DNA from: Microbacterium sp. 13-71-7
Lineage (GTDB): Bacteria; Actinomycetota; Actinomycetes; Actinomycetales; Microbacteriaceae
Direction: 5' to 3'
DNA: 48,375 bases
Assembly (NCBI RefSeq): GCF_002257455.1
Contig: NZ_NCKN01000002.1
Coordinates: 6,691 to 55,065, forward strand
Shown one piece after another: positions 16,293 through 24,550 of this stretch. The notes below the pieces were generated by a model. The model was not told the origin of the DNA. It did no database searches and worked only from the letters and a program-made list of their open reading frames with translations. Position numbers and translations under genes: made by a program. How positions within the stretch are numbered: the first letter of the stretch is position 1; the number at the start of each line of letters is the position of its first letter.

Positions 16293-17732
16293 CTATGCCG
16301 CCGTGACGACGGTCGCGGCGGCGAGGGTGGCGCCGTCGGACGGGTGGATGAGCAGCAGAGCCCCGCCCTCCCGGTCCTCGGCGTAGGGCTCCAGGGGCAG
16401 GGCGGAGGCGAAGCGGATCCGCACCCGGCCGATCTCGTTCACCGCCAGCTCGGCGGCGTCCTCGAGGGCGAGCGTGTCCAGGTCGCGGCGCGAGAGCACC
16501 TCGGTCACGATCGCCTGCACCGTGGCGGTGCCATGCTTGGCGAGGACGCGCGCACCCGGCGCGATCGGCCGCACGTCGAGCTGGAAGATCTCGACCTCGG
16601 CCTCGGCGTGCCCGCTCGGCACGGTGCCGGCAGTGGCGATGAGGGCGCCGCGGGCGGCGTCCACCTCGTCGGCGAGCGTCACGGCGATCGACTGCGCGGT
16701 GTGCGCGGACTCCGCGACGCGGCCGGCGACGCGGATGCCGGTGACGGTCGTCTCGTGTCCGCCGGGGAAGACCTGCACGCGGTCGCCGACGCGGACGGAT
16801 CCGCTCGACACCCGCCCGGCGAAGCCGCGGTAGTCGCGCAGGTCGTCGGCCTCGGCGCTGTCGATGAGCGCCGAGAGGCCGCCCTGCGGACGGATCACGG
16901 TCTGCACGGGGAGGCGGAAGGCGGCGTCCTCCTCGGCCTGACGGGCGGGGAGGGTCTCGAGCAGCTCGCGCAGCGTCGGGCCGTCGTACCAGGGGGTGCG
17001 CGCGGAGCGATCGACGATGTTGTCGCCCTCGAGCGCCGAGACCGGGATCACGTGCGTGTCGATCAGGCCGAGCTCGACGGCGACCGCGAGCGCCTGCTCC
17101 TCGACCGCGCGGAAGCGGTCCTCATCGAAGCCGGTGAGGTCGATCTTGTTGACCGCGACGATCACGTGCGGCACGCGCAGCAGCGACACCACGGCGAGGT
17201 GCCGGCGGGTCTGCTCGACGACGCCCTTGCGCGCGTCGATGAGGACGACCACGGCGTCGGCGGTCGCGGATCCGGTGACCATGTTGCGGGTGTACTGCAC
17301 GTGGCCGGGGCAGTCGGCGAGGATGAAGCTGCGCGCGTCGGTCGCGAAGTAGCGGTACGCGACGTCGATCGTGATGCCCTGCTCGCGCTCTGCGCGGAGG
17401 CCGTCGGTGAGCAGCGCGAAGTCGAACTCGCCATGGGCGAAGCCGCGGTCGGCCGAGGTGCGCGCGACCTGCTCGAGCTGGTCGGCGAGGATCGCCTTCG
17501 CGTCGTGCAGCAGCCGGCCGACCAGCGTCGACTTGCCGTCGTCGACGGATCCCGCCGTCGCGAACCGGAACAGCGTGGTGTCGCCCAGCAAGCGTCCCCC
17601 GCTCAACGCCTCCCGCCCCTCTCCTGACCGCGAGACTTCATCTCCGCGACGAGACTGCACGTCTGCGGTGCTGTCTCGTCGCCCAGTTGCAGTCTCGCGG
17701 TCAAGGGAGGGGGATCCGATGTCGGTGCTCAT
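16293..17732 (-). CDS. cysN: sulfate adenylyltransferase subunit 1 (GTPase) with repeat-derived N-terminus
   Basis: A 479-residue GTPase subunit of ATP sulfurylase, which drives sulfate + ATP to APS with CysD. The G1 motif is AGSVDDGKSTLVGRLLHDAK, G3 is DCPGHVQYTRNM and G4 is VAVNKIDL; elongation-factor-like beta domains follow. The conserved protein starts at about residue 47. The preceding residues are encoded by a palindromic element (17629-17699) and contain RETATGRRDSTADVQSRRGD, close to the tail peptide of CobA. The ATG at 17732 overlaps the cysD stop by one base. A downstream TTG could start a shorter form, but its ribosome-binding site spacing is poor. Confidence 0.95.
   Translation of the reverse strand: MSTDIGSPSLDRETATGRRDSTADVQSRRGDEVSRSGEGREALSGGRLLGDTTLFRFATAGSVDDGKSTLVGRLLHDAKAILADQLEQVARTSADRGFAHGEFDFALLTDGLRAEREQGITIDVAYRYFATDARSFILADCPGHVQYTRNMVTGSATADAVVVLIDARKGVVEQTRRHLAVVSLLRVPHVIVAVNKIDLTGFDEDRFRAVEEQALAVAVELGLIDTHVIPVSALEGDNIVDRSARTPWYDGPTLRELLETLPARQAEEDAAFRLPVQTVIRPQGGLSALIDSAEADDLRDYRGFAGRVSSGSVRVGDRVQVFPGGHETTVTGIRVAGRVAESAHTAQSIAVTLADEVDAARGALIATAGTVPSGHAEAEVEIFQLDVRPIAPGARVLAKHGTATVQAIVTEVLSRRDLDTLALEDAAELAVNEIGRVRIRFASALPLEPYAEDREGGALLLIHPSDGATLAAATVVTAA
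17629..17699. repeat. protein-coding palindromic element, copy 2 (in cysN)
   Basis: Arms 17629-17655 and 17673-17699 match inverted at 23 of 27 positions. The left arm (starting CGCGAGACTTCATCTCCGCG) differs from that of copy 1 by a single base. It is read in the same relative frame as copy 1, giving the peptide core RRDS-xxx-VQSRRGD in both proteins. Confidence 0.9.
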
Positions 17733-18670
17733 CAGAAGTATCCGTTCTTCTTGCGGTCCTCCATGGCGGCCTCGCTGATCCGGTCGTCGGCGCGGGTGGC
17801 TCCGCGCTCGGTGAGCGTGGAGCGGGCGACCTCGGCGACCACCTGGTCGACGGTCGCCGCGTCGGACTCGACGGCGCCGGTGCAGCTCGCATCCCCCACC
17901 GTGCGGTAGCGCACCACGCGGCGCTCGACCTGCTCGCCATCGCGGGGCAGGGCGTGCTCGTTCACGGCCCACCACATGCCGTCGCGGCGGAACACCTCGC
18001 GCTCGTGCGCCAGGTACAGCGGCGGCAGCGCGATCCGCTCGCGGGCGATGTAGCGCCACACGTCGAGCTCGGTCCAGTTCGAGATCGGGAACGCGCGCAC
18101 GTGCTTGCCCGGCGTGTGCCGGCCGTTGTACAGGCTCCACAGCTCCGGGCGCTGGTTGCGCGGATCCCACTGCCCGAACTCGTCGCGCAGCGAGATGATG
18201 CGCTCCTTGGCGCGGGCCTTGTCCTCGTCGCGGCGGGCGCCGCCGAACACGGCGTCGTGCTTGCCCGCGGCGATCGCGTCCAGCAGAGGCTGGGTCTGCA
18301 GCACGTTGCGGGTGCCGTCGGGACGCTCCGCCAGGCGGCCGTCGTCGAGGTAGTCCTGCACGCGGGCGACCTCGAGCGTGAGGCCCAGACGCTCCACGGT
18401 CTCGTCGCGGAACCGGATGACCTCGTCGAAGTTGTGCCCGGTGTCGACGTGCAGCACGGGGAACGGGATCCGGCCCGGCGCGAAGGCGCGAGCGGCGAGA
18501 TGCAGCACGAGCACGGAGTCCTTGCCGCCGGAGAACAGCAGCACGGGGCGCTCGAACTCGGCCACGACCTCGCGGATGATGTGGATCGCCTCGGCCTCGA
18601 GCAGGTCGAGTCCGGTGAGGGATCCGGCGTCGGCCGGCGCGGGCGCGGGCAGGGTGTCGATGATGCTCAT
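17732..18670 (-). CDS. cysD: sulfate adenylyltransferase subunit 2
   Basis: A 312-residue catalytic subunit of ATP sulfurylase of the adenine-nucleotide alpha-hydrolase (PP-loop) fold. The PP-loop is LLFSGGKDSVLVLHLA (about residues 44-59). The conserved VFGGARRDEDKARAKERIIS and WDPRNQRPELWSLYNGR blocks and the terminal RKKNGYF are diagnostic. The start at 18670 gives MSIIDTLPAP and lies in an ATGA overlap with cysH. It works with CysN to activate sulfate for APS reductase. Confidence 0.97.
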   Translation of the reverse strand: MSIIDTLPAPAPADAGSLTGLDLLEAEAIHIIREVVAEFERPVLLFSGGKDSVLVLHLAARAFAPGRIPFPVLHVDTGHNFDEVIRFRDETVERLGLTLEVARVQDYLDDGRLAERPDGTRNVLQTQPLLDAIAAGKHDAVFGGARRDEDKARAKERIISLRDEFGQWDPRNQRPELWSLYNGRHTPGKHVRAFPISNWTELDVWRYIARERIALPPLYLAHEREVFRRDGMWWAVNEHALPRDGEQVERRVVRYRTVGDASCTGAVESDAATVDQVVAEVARSTLTERGATRADDRISEAAMEDRKKNGYF

Positions 18671-19470
18671 ACGTGGAGTCCGCATTCGGTCTTGGCGAGT
18701 CCGGCCCAGCGGCCGGAGCGGGGGTCTTCGCCCGCGGCGACGGGCTTGGTGCACGGCGCGCAGCCGATCGACGGGTAGCCGTTCGCGACGAGCGGGTTCA
18801 CCACCACGTCGTGCGCGGTGGCGTAGGCGATGAGGTCGTCGAAGGACCAGGCCGCGACGGGGTTCACCTTGATGAGTCCGTTGCGCTCGTCGAACGTGAT
18901 CAGGGGGGTGTTCGCCCTCGTGGGCGCTTCCTCGCGGCGCACGCCGGTGAACCACACCTCGTAGCCGCCGAGGGCCTGGTGCAGGGGAGCGACCTTGCGC
19001 ATCTCGCAGCACAGCGCCGGATCCCGGGAGAACAGGTCCTTGCCGAACTCGGCGTCCTGCTCGCGCACGGTCTGCGCGGGCTTCACGTCCACGATGCGCA
19101 CATCGAGCGTGCGGGCGACCTCATCGCGCGTGAACGTCGTCTCGAGGAAGTGATAGCCGGTGTCGAGGAAGAGCACGTCGACACCGGGGAGCGCCTCGGC
19201 GACGAGGTGCGGCAGCGCCGCATCGGCCATCGAGCAGGCCACGGCGGCCAGGCGCGGGGAGACGTTCGCGGCGACCCAGGCGACGACCTCGGCGGGCGAA
19301 GCCTCATCCGCGGATCCGCTGCGCAGCTCCGCCGCACCGCGCTCGGCGAGTGCGCGCAGCTCGTCGAGCGAGCGGCGGGCGGGACGTCCTTCGTCGGATC
19401 CTGAGCGAGCGGAGCGAGACGAAGGGCGCTGCGCTCCTCGCTCAGGAACCGGGGAAGTCGCGGTGCTCAC
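18667..19470 (-). CDS. cysH: phosphoadenylyl/adenylyl-sulfate reductase, [4Fe-4S] APS-reductase type
   Basis: A 267-residue reductase converting APS to sulfite with thioredoxin. The cysteine pairs LCCEMRK and IGCAPCTKP are the [4Fe-4S] ligands that mark the APS-using (assimilatory bacterial) type. The catalytic Cys is in the C-terminal KTECGLH. The GTG start at 19470 overlaps the sir stop. The first about 30 residues (SPVPERGAQRPSSRSARSGS and following) are encoded by a repeat element shared with the dnaJ-hspR gap and precede the usual SLDELRALAERG start of the family. An unaltered core suggests the extension is tolerated. Confidence 0.95.
   Translation of the reverse strand: MSTATSPVPERGAQRPSSRSARSGSDEGRPARRSLDELRALAERGAAELRSGSADEASPAEVVAWVAANVSPRLAAVACSMADAALPHLVAEALPGVDVLFLDTGYHFLETTFTRDEVARTLDVRIVDVKPAQTVREQDAEFGKDLFSRDPALCCEMRKVAPLHQALGGYEVWFTGVRREEAPTRANTPLITFDERNGLIKVNPVAAWSFDDLIAYATAHDVVVNPLVANGYPSIGCAPCTKPVAAGEDPRSGRWAGLAKTECGLHV
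19387..19450. repeat. GAGCGAGCG-family element inside the 5' end of cysH
   Basis: CCTGAGCGAGCGGAGCGAGA (from 19400) and the inverted GCTGCGCTCCTCGCTCAGG (19429-19447) form a palindromic element flanked by GTCCTTCGTC. The same parts occur at 29116-29231. It is translated in frame as the N-terminus of CysH. Confidence 0.75.
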
Positions 19471-21194
19471 TGCAGTGCCTCCTCGTCGGCGCGGTGCGCC
19501 CAGACCGCGAAGGTCTCGTCGGCCTCGCGGTCGGCGAGGAACCGGCGCACGACCCGTTCCGTGTAGTCGGCGATGCCGTCGGCGGTGACCTTCAGGCCGC
19601 GCACCGTGCGGCCCAGCCCGGCCTCCTCGCGCAGCGGAGACGCGAGTCCGCCGCCGAGGTGCACCTGATAGCCGGGCACCTGCTCGCCGTCGATCGTGAC
19701 GAGCTGGCCCTTCAGGCCGATGTCGGCGGTCTGGATGCGGGCGCACGAGTTGGGGCAGCCGTTGACGTGCAGCGAGATCGGGTGCGGCAGGTCGATGCCG
19801 GCCAGGCGCTCCTCGAGCTGCTCGACGGCGGCGGCCGCGTTCACCTTGGTCTCCACGATCGCGAGCTTGCAGAACTCGATCCCCGTGCACGCGATCGTGC
19901 TGCGTCGGAACAGGTCGGGACGCGAGGACAGTCCGAGCGCGTCGAGCCCTGCGACGAGGGAGGGGACGCGGTCCTCCGGGACGTCAAGGATCACCAGCTT
20001 CTGGTGCGGGGTCGTGCGCAGCCGCGCCGAGCCGTGCTCCTCGATGAGGTCGGCCAGCTTCGCCAGCGAAGGCCCGGAGATCCGCCCGACGAGCGGGGTG
20101 ACCCCGATGTAGAAGCGGCCGTCCTTCTGCCGGTGGATGCCCACGTGGTCGCCGGGGCTGGTCGGCTGCGGGGCCGCAGGACCGTCGGGGAGCGGCGCCT
20201 CCAGGTACTCGGTCTCGAGGATCCGGCGGAACTTCTCGGTGCCCCATTCGGCCAGCAGGAACTTCAGCCGGGCCTTGTTCCGCAGCCGGCGGTACCCGTA
20301 GTCGCGGAAGATCCTGGTGACGCCGTGCCACACCTCGGCGACGAGCTCGGGGGCGACGAAGACGCCGAGGCGCTCGCCGAGGCGGGGGGTGGTCGACAGC
20401 GCGCCGCCGACCCAGAGGTCGTAGCCGACTCCGAGTTCCGGGTGCACGACGCCGACGAACGCGACGTCGTTGATCTCGTGCACGACGTCCTGGCTGGGGT
20501 GTCCCGTGATGGCCGTCTTGAACTTGCGGGGCAGGTTCGCGAGCTCCGGATCGCCGATGAAGCGCTCGGTGATCTCGTCGATCTGCGGGGTCGGGTCGAT
20601 GATCTCGTCGGCGGCGATCCCGGCGACGGGCGAGCCGAGCACGACGCGCGGCACGTCGCCGCAGGCCTCGGTGGTCTGCAGGCCGACGGCCTCCAGGCGC
20701 CGCCAGATCTCCGGCACGTCCTCGACGCGCACCCAGTGCAGCTGGATGTTCTGCCGGTCGGTGACGTCGGCGGTGTCGCGCGCGAAGTCGACCGAGATGC
20801 CCGCGATCACGCGCAGTTGCTCGGAGGTCAGCTGCCCGCCGTCGATGCGCACGCGCAGCATGAAGTACTCGTCCTCGAGCTCCTCCGGAGTGAGCGTCGC
20901 GGTGCGTCCGCCGTCGATGCCGGGCTTGCGCTGCGTGTAGAGACCCCACACGCGGAAGCGGCCGTGCAGGTCGGTCGGGTCGATGCTCGCGAAGCCGCCC
21001 TTCGAGTACACCTGTTCGATGCGCTCGCGCACGCTGAGGCCGTTGTCGACCTGCTTCCACTCCTCGTTGCCGTTGAGCGGAGCGGTGCCGTCGATCTTCC
21101 ACTGGCCGTTGGGCTTGGACGACGGGCGCGGCGGGCGGGCGCGGTCGATCGTCGGTCGTGCGCCGCGCACCTCAGCGGTCGGTTCGGGAGACAT
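19467..21194 (-). CDS. ferredoxin-dependent sulfite reductase (nitrite/sulfite reductase family)
   Basis: A 575-residue siroheme-[4Fe-4S] enzyme reducing sulfite to sulfide. The cluster/siroheme cysteines lie in ACTGIEFCKLAIVE and VNGCPNSCARIQ (about residues 430-485). Two ferrodoxin-like half domains (DVTDRQNIQLHW and RTTPHQKLVILD) show the internal duplication of the family. A Tyr in LYTQRKPG and a Cys in TEACGDVPR are placed like the crosslinked pair of mycobacterial SirA. The operon content (APS reductase, ATP sulfurylase, ferredoxin, Fpr, CobA) favours sulfite over nitrite as substrate. It is the first gene of the long sulfur operon. Confidence 0.93.
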   Translation of the reverse strand: MSPEPTAEVRGARPTIDRARPPRPSSKPNGQWKIDGTAPLNGNEEWKQVDNGLSVRERIEQVYSKGGFASIDPTDLHGRFRVWGLYTQRKPGIDGGRTATLTPEELEDEYFMLRVRIDGGQLTSEQLRVIAGISVDFARDTADVTDRQNIQLHWVRVEDVPEIWRRLEAVGLQTTEACGDVPRVVLGSPVAGIAADEIIDPTPQIDEITERFIGDPELANLPRKFKTAITGHPSQDVVHEINDVAFVGVVHPELGVGYDLWVGGALSTTPRLGERLGVFVAPELVAEVWHGVTRIFRDYGYRRLRNKARLKFLLAEWGTEKFRRILETEYLEAPLPDGPAAPQPTSPGDHVGIHRQKDGRFYIGVTPLVGRISGPSLAKLADLIEEHGSARLRTTPHQKLVILDVPEDRVPSLVAGLDALGLSSRPDLFRRSTIACTGIEFCKLAIVETKVNAAAAVEQLEERLAGIDLPHPISLHVNGCPNSCARIQTADIGLKGQLVTIDGEQVPGYQVHLGGGLASPLREEAGLGRTVRGLKVTADGIADYTERVVRRFLADREADETFAVWAHRADEEALQ

Positions 21195-21233
21195 GCGGAC
21201 ACGCTACGTGCGGATCCGTCCCGGCGCCCGTGT

Positions 21234-21252
21234 GTGTCGGCGCCGCCGACAC
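21234..21252. promoter_or_regulatory. 8-bp inverted repeat upstream of the sulfur operon
   Basis: GTGTCGGC-GCC-GCCGACAC lies 40-58 bases upstream of the sulfite reductase start. It is the only clear dyad in the operon's promoter region and so a candidate operator. The regulator is not in this window. Confidence 0.4.
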
Positions 21253-21359
21253 GGGGCGTCATTGTTCGACATGGTGCAGATTCCTCCGGGGTGGATGCGG
21301 TTGAATGGTGCGCCGCCGCATCGCCGTGCCGGGGTCGCCCGTCGGCGTCTCCCGCGGAC

Positions 21360-21403
21360 GACGACGGCGCGGCGCCCTCTTCCGAGAGCCCCGCGCCGTC
21401 GTC
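21360..21403 (-). terminator. strong GC-rich hairpin after the metallophosphoesterase gene
   Basis: GACGACGGCGCGG (21360-21372) and CCGCGCCGTCGTC (21391-21403) form a perfect 13-bp stem with an 18-base loop. It begins nine bases beyond the stop of the minus-strand gene ending at 21413. Confidence 0.65.
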
Positions 21404-21412
21404 CCGCGGAGG

Positions 21413-22456
21413 TCAGTGCGCGAGGTACGGGACGCGCTCCCAGCTCAGCACCTGCGCGGCGCCGGGCCGGTTGATCGTGACGCGCAGCCAGTCCTTGTTG
21501 TTCGAGGATCCGTCGACCGTCACGCGCGTGAGGTTGTCGGCGGATCCGGTCACGCCGTAGGTGGTCAGCCACGGGGATCCGGTCGCGAGCGGCTTGTCGG
21601 AGTTGTAGACGTGGCTGTCGCCGTTGACGAGGTAGACCTCGCCGTCGAAAGCGCTGGACTGCTCCACGAGAGTCTGCACGAGCGGCTGGAACGCCGAGAT
21701 GTCCGACCAGGTGGGCGTGTAGGTCGGGTCGAACATGTCGGCCTGAAGCAGCACCATGACGGCACGGTCGTGCTTCTGCTTCGCCGTCGCGAACGTGCTC
21801 TTCACGACCGAGATCGCGTTCGCCATGCGCGCCTGTTCGGCGGCGAGCTGCTCGGGTCGCGGGGCGGTGTCGCCGAGGCCCGCCCACGGCTGGACCCCGT
21901 CGTTGCTGCCCACCACGTGGATCGCCGCGAAGTCGACGCCCTGGCGGCGCAGGGTCACGTTCTCCGGGAAGCCGGCCGCGGTCTGCGCGTCGACCTTCAC
22001 GGGGTTCTGCCCGAGGGAGACCCCGGGATCGGAGAAGAACACGGAGCGGTCGTAGGCGAGGCGCTCGAGCGGGTTGTACGCGCCGTTGTTCGCACGGTGG
22101 CAGTCGGTCCACTCGTTGTCCCCCGGGGTGTAGATCAGGGGGTTGACGAAGGTGTCGAAGTCGCCCTTGATCTGCTGGTAGAGCGCGTCGTCGCAGCGGG
22201 TGGATCCGTTCTTGATGTCGCCGACGTGGAACGTCATCGCGGGATCGGCGGCGTTGATCTCCTGGATCCACTGCGGGAACAGCGCCTGCTGCGCGGCGCC
22301 GTAGGGCACGTCGCCGATGACGGCGAACGAGTAGTGGCCCGGCTTGTCCTGCCCCGGGGCGTCGGCGGAGGCCCCGGCGGCGAACGCGGGACTCGCGCCG
22401 GCCGCGACGGCGGCCAGTGCGGCCGCGAGGGAAAGAAGCGCTCGAGAGGCGCGCAT
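21413..22456 (-). CDS. secreted metallophosphoesterase
   Basis: A 347-residue exported protein. A Sec signal peptide ([20 protein letters not shown], cleavage near SPAFAAG) leads into a calcineurin-like phosphoesterase domain. Metal-site motifs are FAVIGDVPYG, FHVGDIKNGS, YTPGDNEWTDCH and a late VNGDSHVYN. The short GDxxxG variants resemble secreted acid-phosphatase-like members rather than nucleotidases. The ATG at 22456 has AAGGAG six bases upstream. It stands alone between the sulfur operon and the chelatase gene. Substrate unknown; a phosphate-scavenging or cell-envelope role is plausible. Confidence 0.85.
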   Translation of the reverse strand: MRASRALLSLAAALAAVAAGASPAFAAGASADAPGQDKPGHYSFAVIGDVPYGAAQQALFPQWIQEINAADPAMTFHVGDIKNGSTRCDDALYQQIKGDFDTFVNPLIYTPGDNEWTDCHRANNGAYNPLERLAYDRSVFFSDPGVSLGQNPVKVDAQTAAGFPENVTLRRQGVDFAAIHVVGSNDGVQPWAGLGDTAPRPEQLAAEQARMANAISVVKSTFATAKQKHDRAVMVLLQADMFDPTYTPTWSDISAFQPLVQTLVEQSSAFDGEVYLVNGDSHVYNSDKPLATGSPWLTTYGVTGSADNLTRVTVDGSSNNKDWLRVTINRPGAAQVLSWERVPYLAH

Positions 22457-22613
22457 GCGTAGCTCCTTCGGTAGGCGATGGCGCTCCGGGAAGAGCGTCG
22501 AGAGCCACACTGCTCCGCCCACGCGATCCCGAGGTTGCGCGCGGGTGAACGGGGCGGGAAGAAGTCGCGTGCCCTGGCCGAGGCGGCGTCGCGTCGTCGA
22601 GGGGCGTCTGCGC

Positions 22614-23333
22614 TCACCGACCGGAGGCGGGCGGATCCGCGAGCCGCGCAGCGCCCGCGAGATAGCGGTCGATCACGAGGTCCACGAGCGGGGCGGGCGG
22701 CTCGCCCGCATCCAGCAGCGGCTCCGCGAGGGCGGATCCGGCCGCGCGCCCCGCGACGTCGAAGAAGTAGCCGTGCGCGAGCAGGTAGGTCGCCACGGGG
22801 GCGCCGGGATGCGCGGAGAGGGCGTCGGCGAGGCCCGGCTCCCGGGCGGCGAGGTAGGCGGGCACGACCGGGCGGCGGAGGCGGTCGCCCAGCTGCGCCG
22901 CCATCGCCTCGGCATCGGGCAGGGAGCGCGGATCCCGGGATCCCGCGACGGCGAGCACGACGGGGCGATCGGCGTCGCCGCCGGCCGATGCGTCCGCCTC
23001 GGCCTCCGCCAGCCGGAGCGCGAGCACCTCGGCGAGGCGCGGGTCGGGGCCGAGCGGATCCGTCACGACCGCATCGCTGCGCGACCGGGCGGCGCCGCCC
23101 AGATCCACCCGCACGTGGAAACCCTGGGACAGCAGCAGCGGCACGACGACGACCGGCCCTTCGACCGCGGCCAGGGCCGAGGGCGCGTCGGGCTCCTGCA
23201 CATCGACGAAGCCGGAGTGCACGGCGACGTCGGGGAGACGCTCGGCGACCCGGCGCACGAGCAGCGCGATCGCGGCGGCGCCGGCGGCGTCCGAAGTGCC
23301 GTGCGAGACGGCGAGCAGCGCGGGGCGGGGCAT
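22614..23333 (-). CDS. sirohydrochlorin chelatase-like protein (CbiX family)
   Basis: A 239-residue protein with two tandem CbiX-like halves. The N-terminal half begins LLAVSHGTSDAAG, holding the metal-binding His, followed by VVVVPLLLSQGFHVRVDL with the second His. The C-terminal half has VLAVAGSRDPRS and ATYLLAHGYFFDVAG. These match ferrochelatases that insert Fe into sirohydrochlorin to make siroheme. This fits the nearby CobA and sulfite reductase on the same strand, although the phosphoesterase gene intervenes. TACACT lies eight bases before the ATG, so leaderless expression is possible. Confidence 0.85.
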   Translation of the reverse strand: MPRPALLAVSHGTSDAAGAAAIALLVRRVAERLPDVAVHSGFVDVQEPDAPSALAAVEGPVVVVPLLLSQGFHVRVDLGGAARSRSDAVVTDPLGPDPRLAEVLALRLAEAEADASAGGDADRPVVLAVAGSRDPRSLPDAEAMAAQLGDRLRRPVVPAYLAAREPGLADALSAHPGAPVATYLLAHGYFFDVAGRAAGSALAEPLLDAGEPPAPLVDLVIDRYLAGAARLADPPASGR

Positions 23334-23397
23334 GGTTCGCCAGTGTAGGCGCGGGGGAGACGCCCCGCCCACCGCACGTCACATGCCGAAAGACGCC

Positions 23398-24276
23398 TCA
23401 CCCGAACGACTCCGCGACCAGCTCGCCGAAGAGCTCCTCCGCGTCGACATCGAGGCGCTGACGGGCGAACCAGTCGCACACGTTGACGCAGTCGCGGTGC
23501 AGCAGATCCAGCCCCTGCGGGTTCGCGACCGTGTCGACGATCTGCGGCAGGTCGATCACGACCACGCGGCCCTCCTGCACGAGCAGGTTGTAGGGCGAGA
23601 GGTCGCCGTGTGCGACACCCGCCCTGGCGAAGGTCCGCATGAGCTCGGCGACCTGCGCGAACAGGCCGGGGAGCGCGTCCGGATCGTGCCGCACCTGCGC
23701 GAGCCGGGGCGCCGCGGCGCCGTCGGCGGATCCGATGAACTCCATGAGCACCTCGGTGCCGCTCACCTGCACCGGGTAGGGCACGGGCGCGCCGAGCTCC
23801 CACATCCGGCGCAGGGCCTCGAACTCGGACAGCGACCACTGCGCGGCGGCGACCCCGCGGCCGTGCTCCGACTTCTTCGCGAGGGCGCGGGCGTCGCGGG
23901 AGTTCCGCGTGCGCCGGCCCTCGGTGTAGACGGCGGAGCGGTGGAACGAGCGGTGCTCGGAGCCGCGGTAGCGCTTGGCCGCGAGGAGCGTGCGCTGGGC
24001 CGGATCGCCCGGCACGGCGCGCTCGAGGAGGAAGACGTCGGCCTCCTTCCCGGTCTTCAGGATGCCGAGCTCGGTGTCGACGGCGCCGGCCGAGGTCACC
24101 ACCCAGCCGGGGCGGGGTTCCGGGCCGCGCTCGGTGGGCGTCGTGGCGGGCCAGGTGGTCCAGCGCTGGCCTTCGCCGAGTTCGACATCGGCGAAGGACA
24201 GGCCGAGATCGTCGTCATCGGCGGCGGAGAGGAACAGGGAGGCAGAGGCATCCGAGGATGCGGAGGAAGGGATCAC
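23398..24276 (-). CDS. RIO1-like serine protein kinase
   Basis: A 292-residue atypical kinase. The nucleotide-binding region includes LGILKTGKEADVFLLERA and the conserved Lys in LLAAKRYR. The catalytic loop is HGDLSPYNLLV and the metal-binding site is VVVIDLPQIVD, the RIO form that replaces DFG. An acidic N-terminal 40 residues precede the kinase core. GTG at 24276 has a CGGAG seven bases upstream. A 14-codon ORF with a strong ribosome-binding site lies 48 bases before it. Bacterial RIO kinases are poorly characterised; a role in ribosome biology is suspected from archaeal and eukaryotic relatives. Confidence 0.88.
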   Translation of the reverse strand: MIPSSASSDASASLFLSAADDDDLGLSFADVELGEGQRWTTWPATTPTERGPEPRPGWVVTSAGAVDTELGILKTGKEADVFLLERAVPGDPAQRTLLAAKRYRGSEHRSFHRSAVYTEGRRTRNSRDARALAKKSEHGRGVAAAQWSLSEFEALRRMWELGAPVPYPVQVSGTEVLMEFIGSADGAAAPRLAQVRHDPDALPGLFAQVAELMRTFARAGVAHGDLSPYNLLVQEGRVVVIDLPQIVDTVANPQGLDLLHRDCVNVCDWFARQRLDVDAEELFGELVAESFG

Positions 24277-24324
24277 GAGAGGCTCCGGGTCGGGGCCGCT
24301 CGCGAGGGGATCGGGCGGGCGGCC

Positions 24325-24369
24325 TCAGGGAAGAAGGTCGGCGAAGGGCGCGACAACAGAGACGTTCAT
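24325..24369 (-). CDS. 14-residue upstream ORF before the RIO kinase
   Basis: An ATG (24369) with AAGGAGCTGAC upstream opens a 14-codon frame, MNVSVVAPFADLLP, ending at a TGA at 24325. It stops 48 bases before the GTG of the RIO kinase. Its ribosome-binding site is better than that of the kinase itself. It may be a leader peptide affecting kinase translation; no amino-acid run hints at classical attenuation. Confidence 0.35.
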   Translation of the reverse strand: MNVSVVAPFADLLP

Positions 24370-24550
24370 CGTCAGCTCCTTCCCTCGGATCCCGGGGCGA
24401 TCCCGGTGCCCGACGAGTCTATGGGGATGCGACCCTCGCGCGGAAGCCCTCGGGGACGATCCCGAAGACCCATCGAAAGGTGGAGGCCGGCGGGAGGCGG
24501 GCGGTGCACCCCGCTCCCTACGCTGGAAGGGACCCGACCCGAGGAGAGAC

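Noticed and set aside
19467..21194. Ferredoxin-nitrite reductase
   Set aside because: The fold is shared, but the gene is the first of an operon with APS reductase, ATP sulfurylase and sulfonate-type transport, and no nitrate genes are present.
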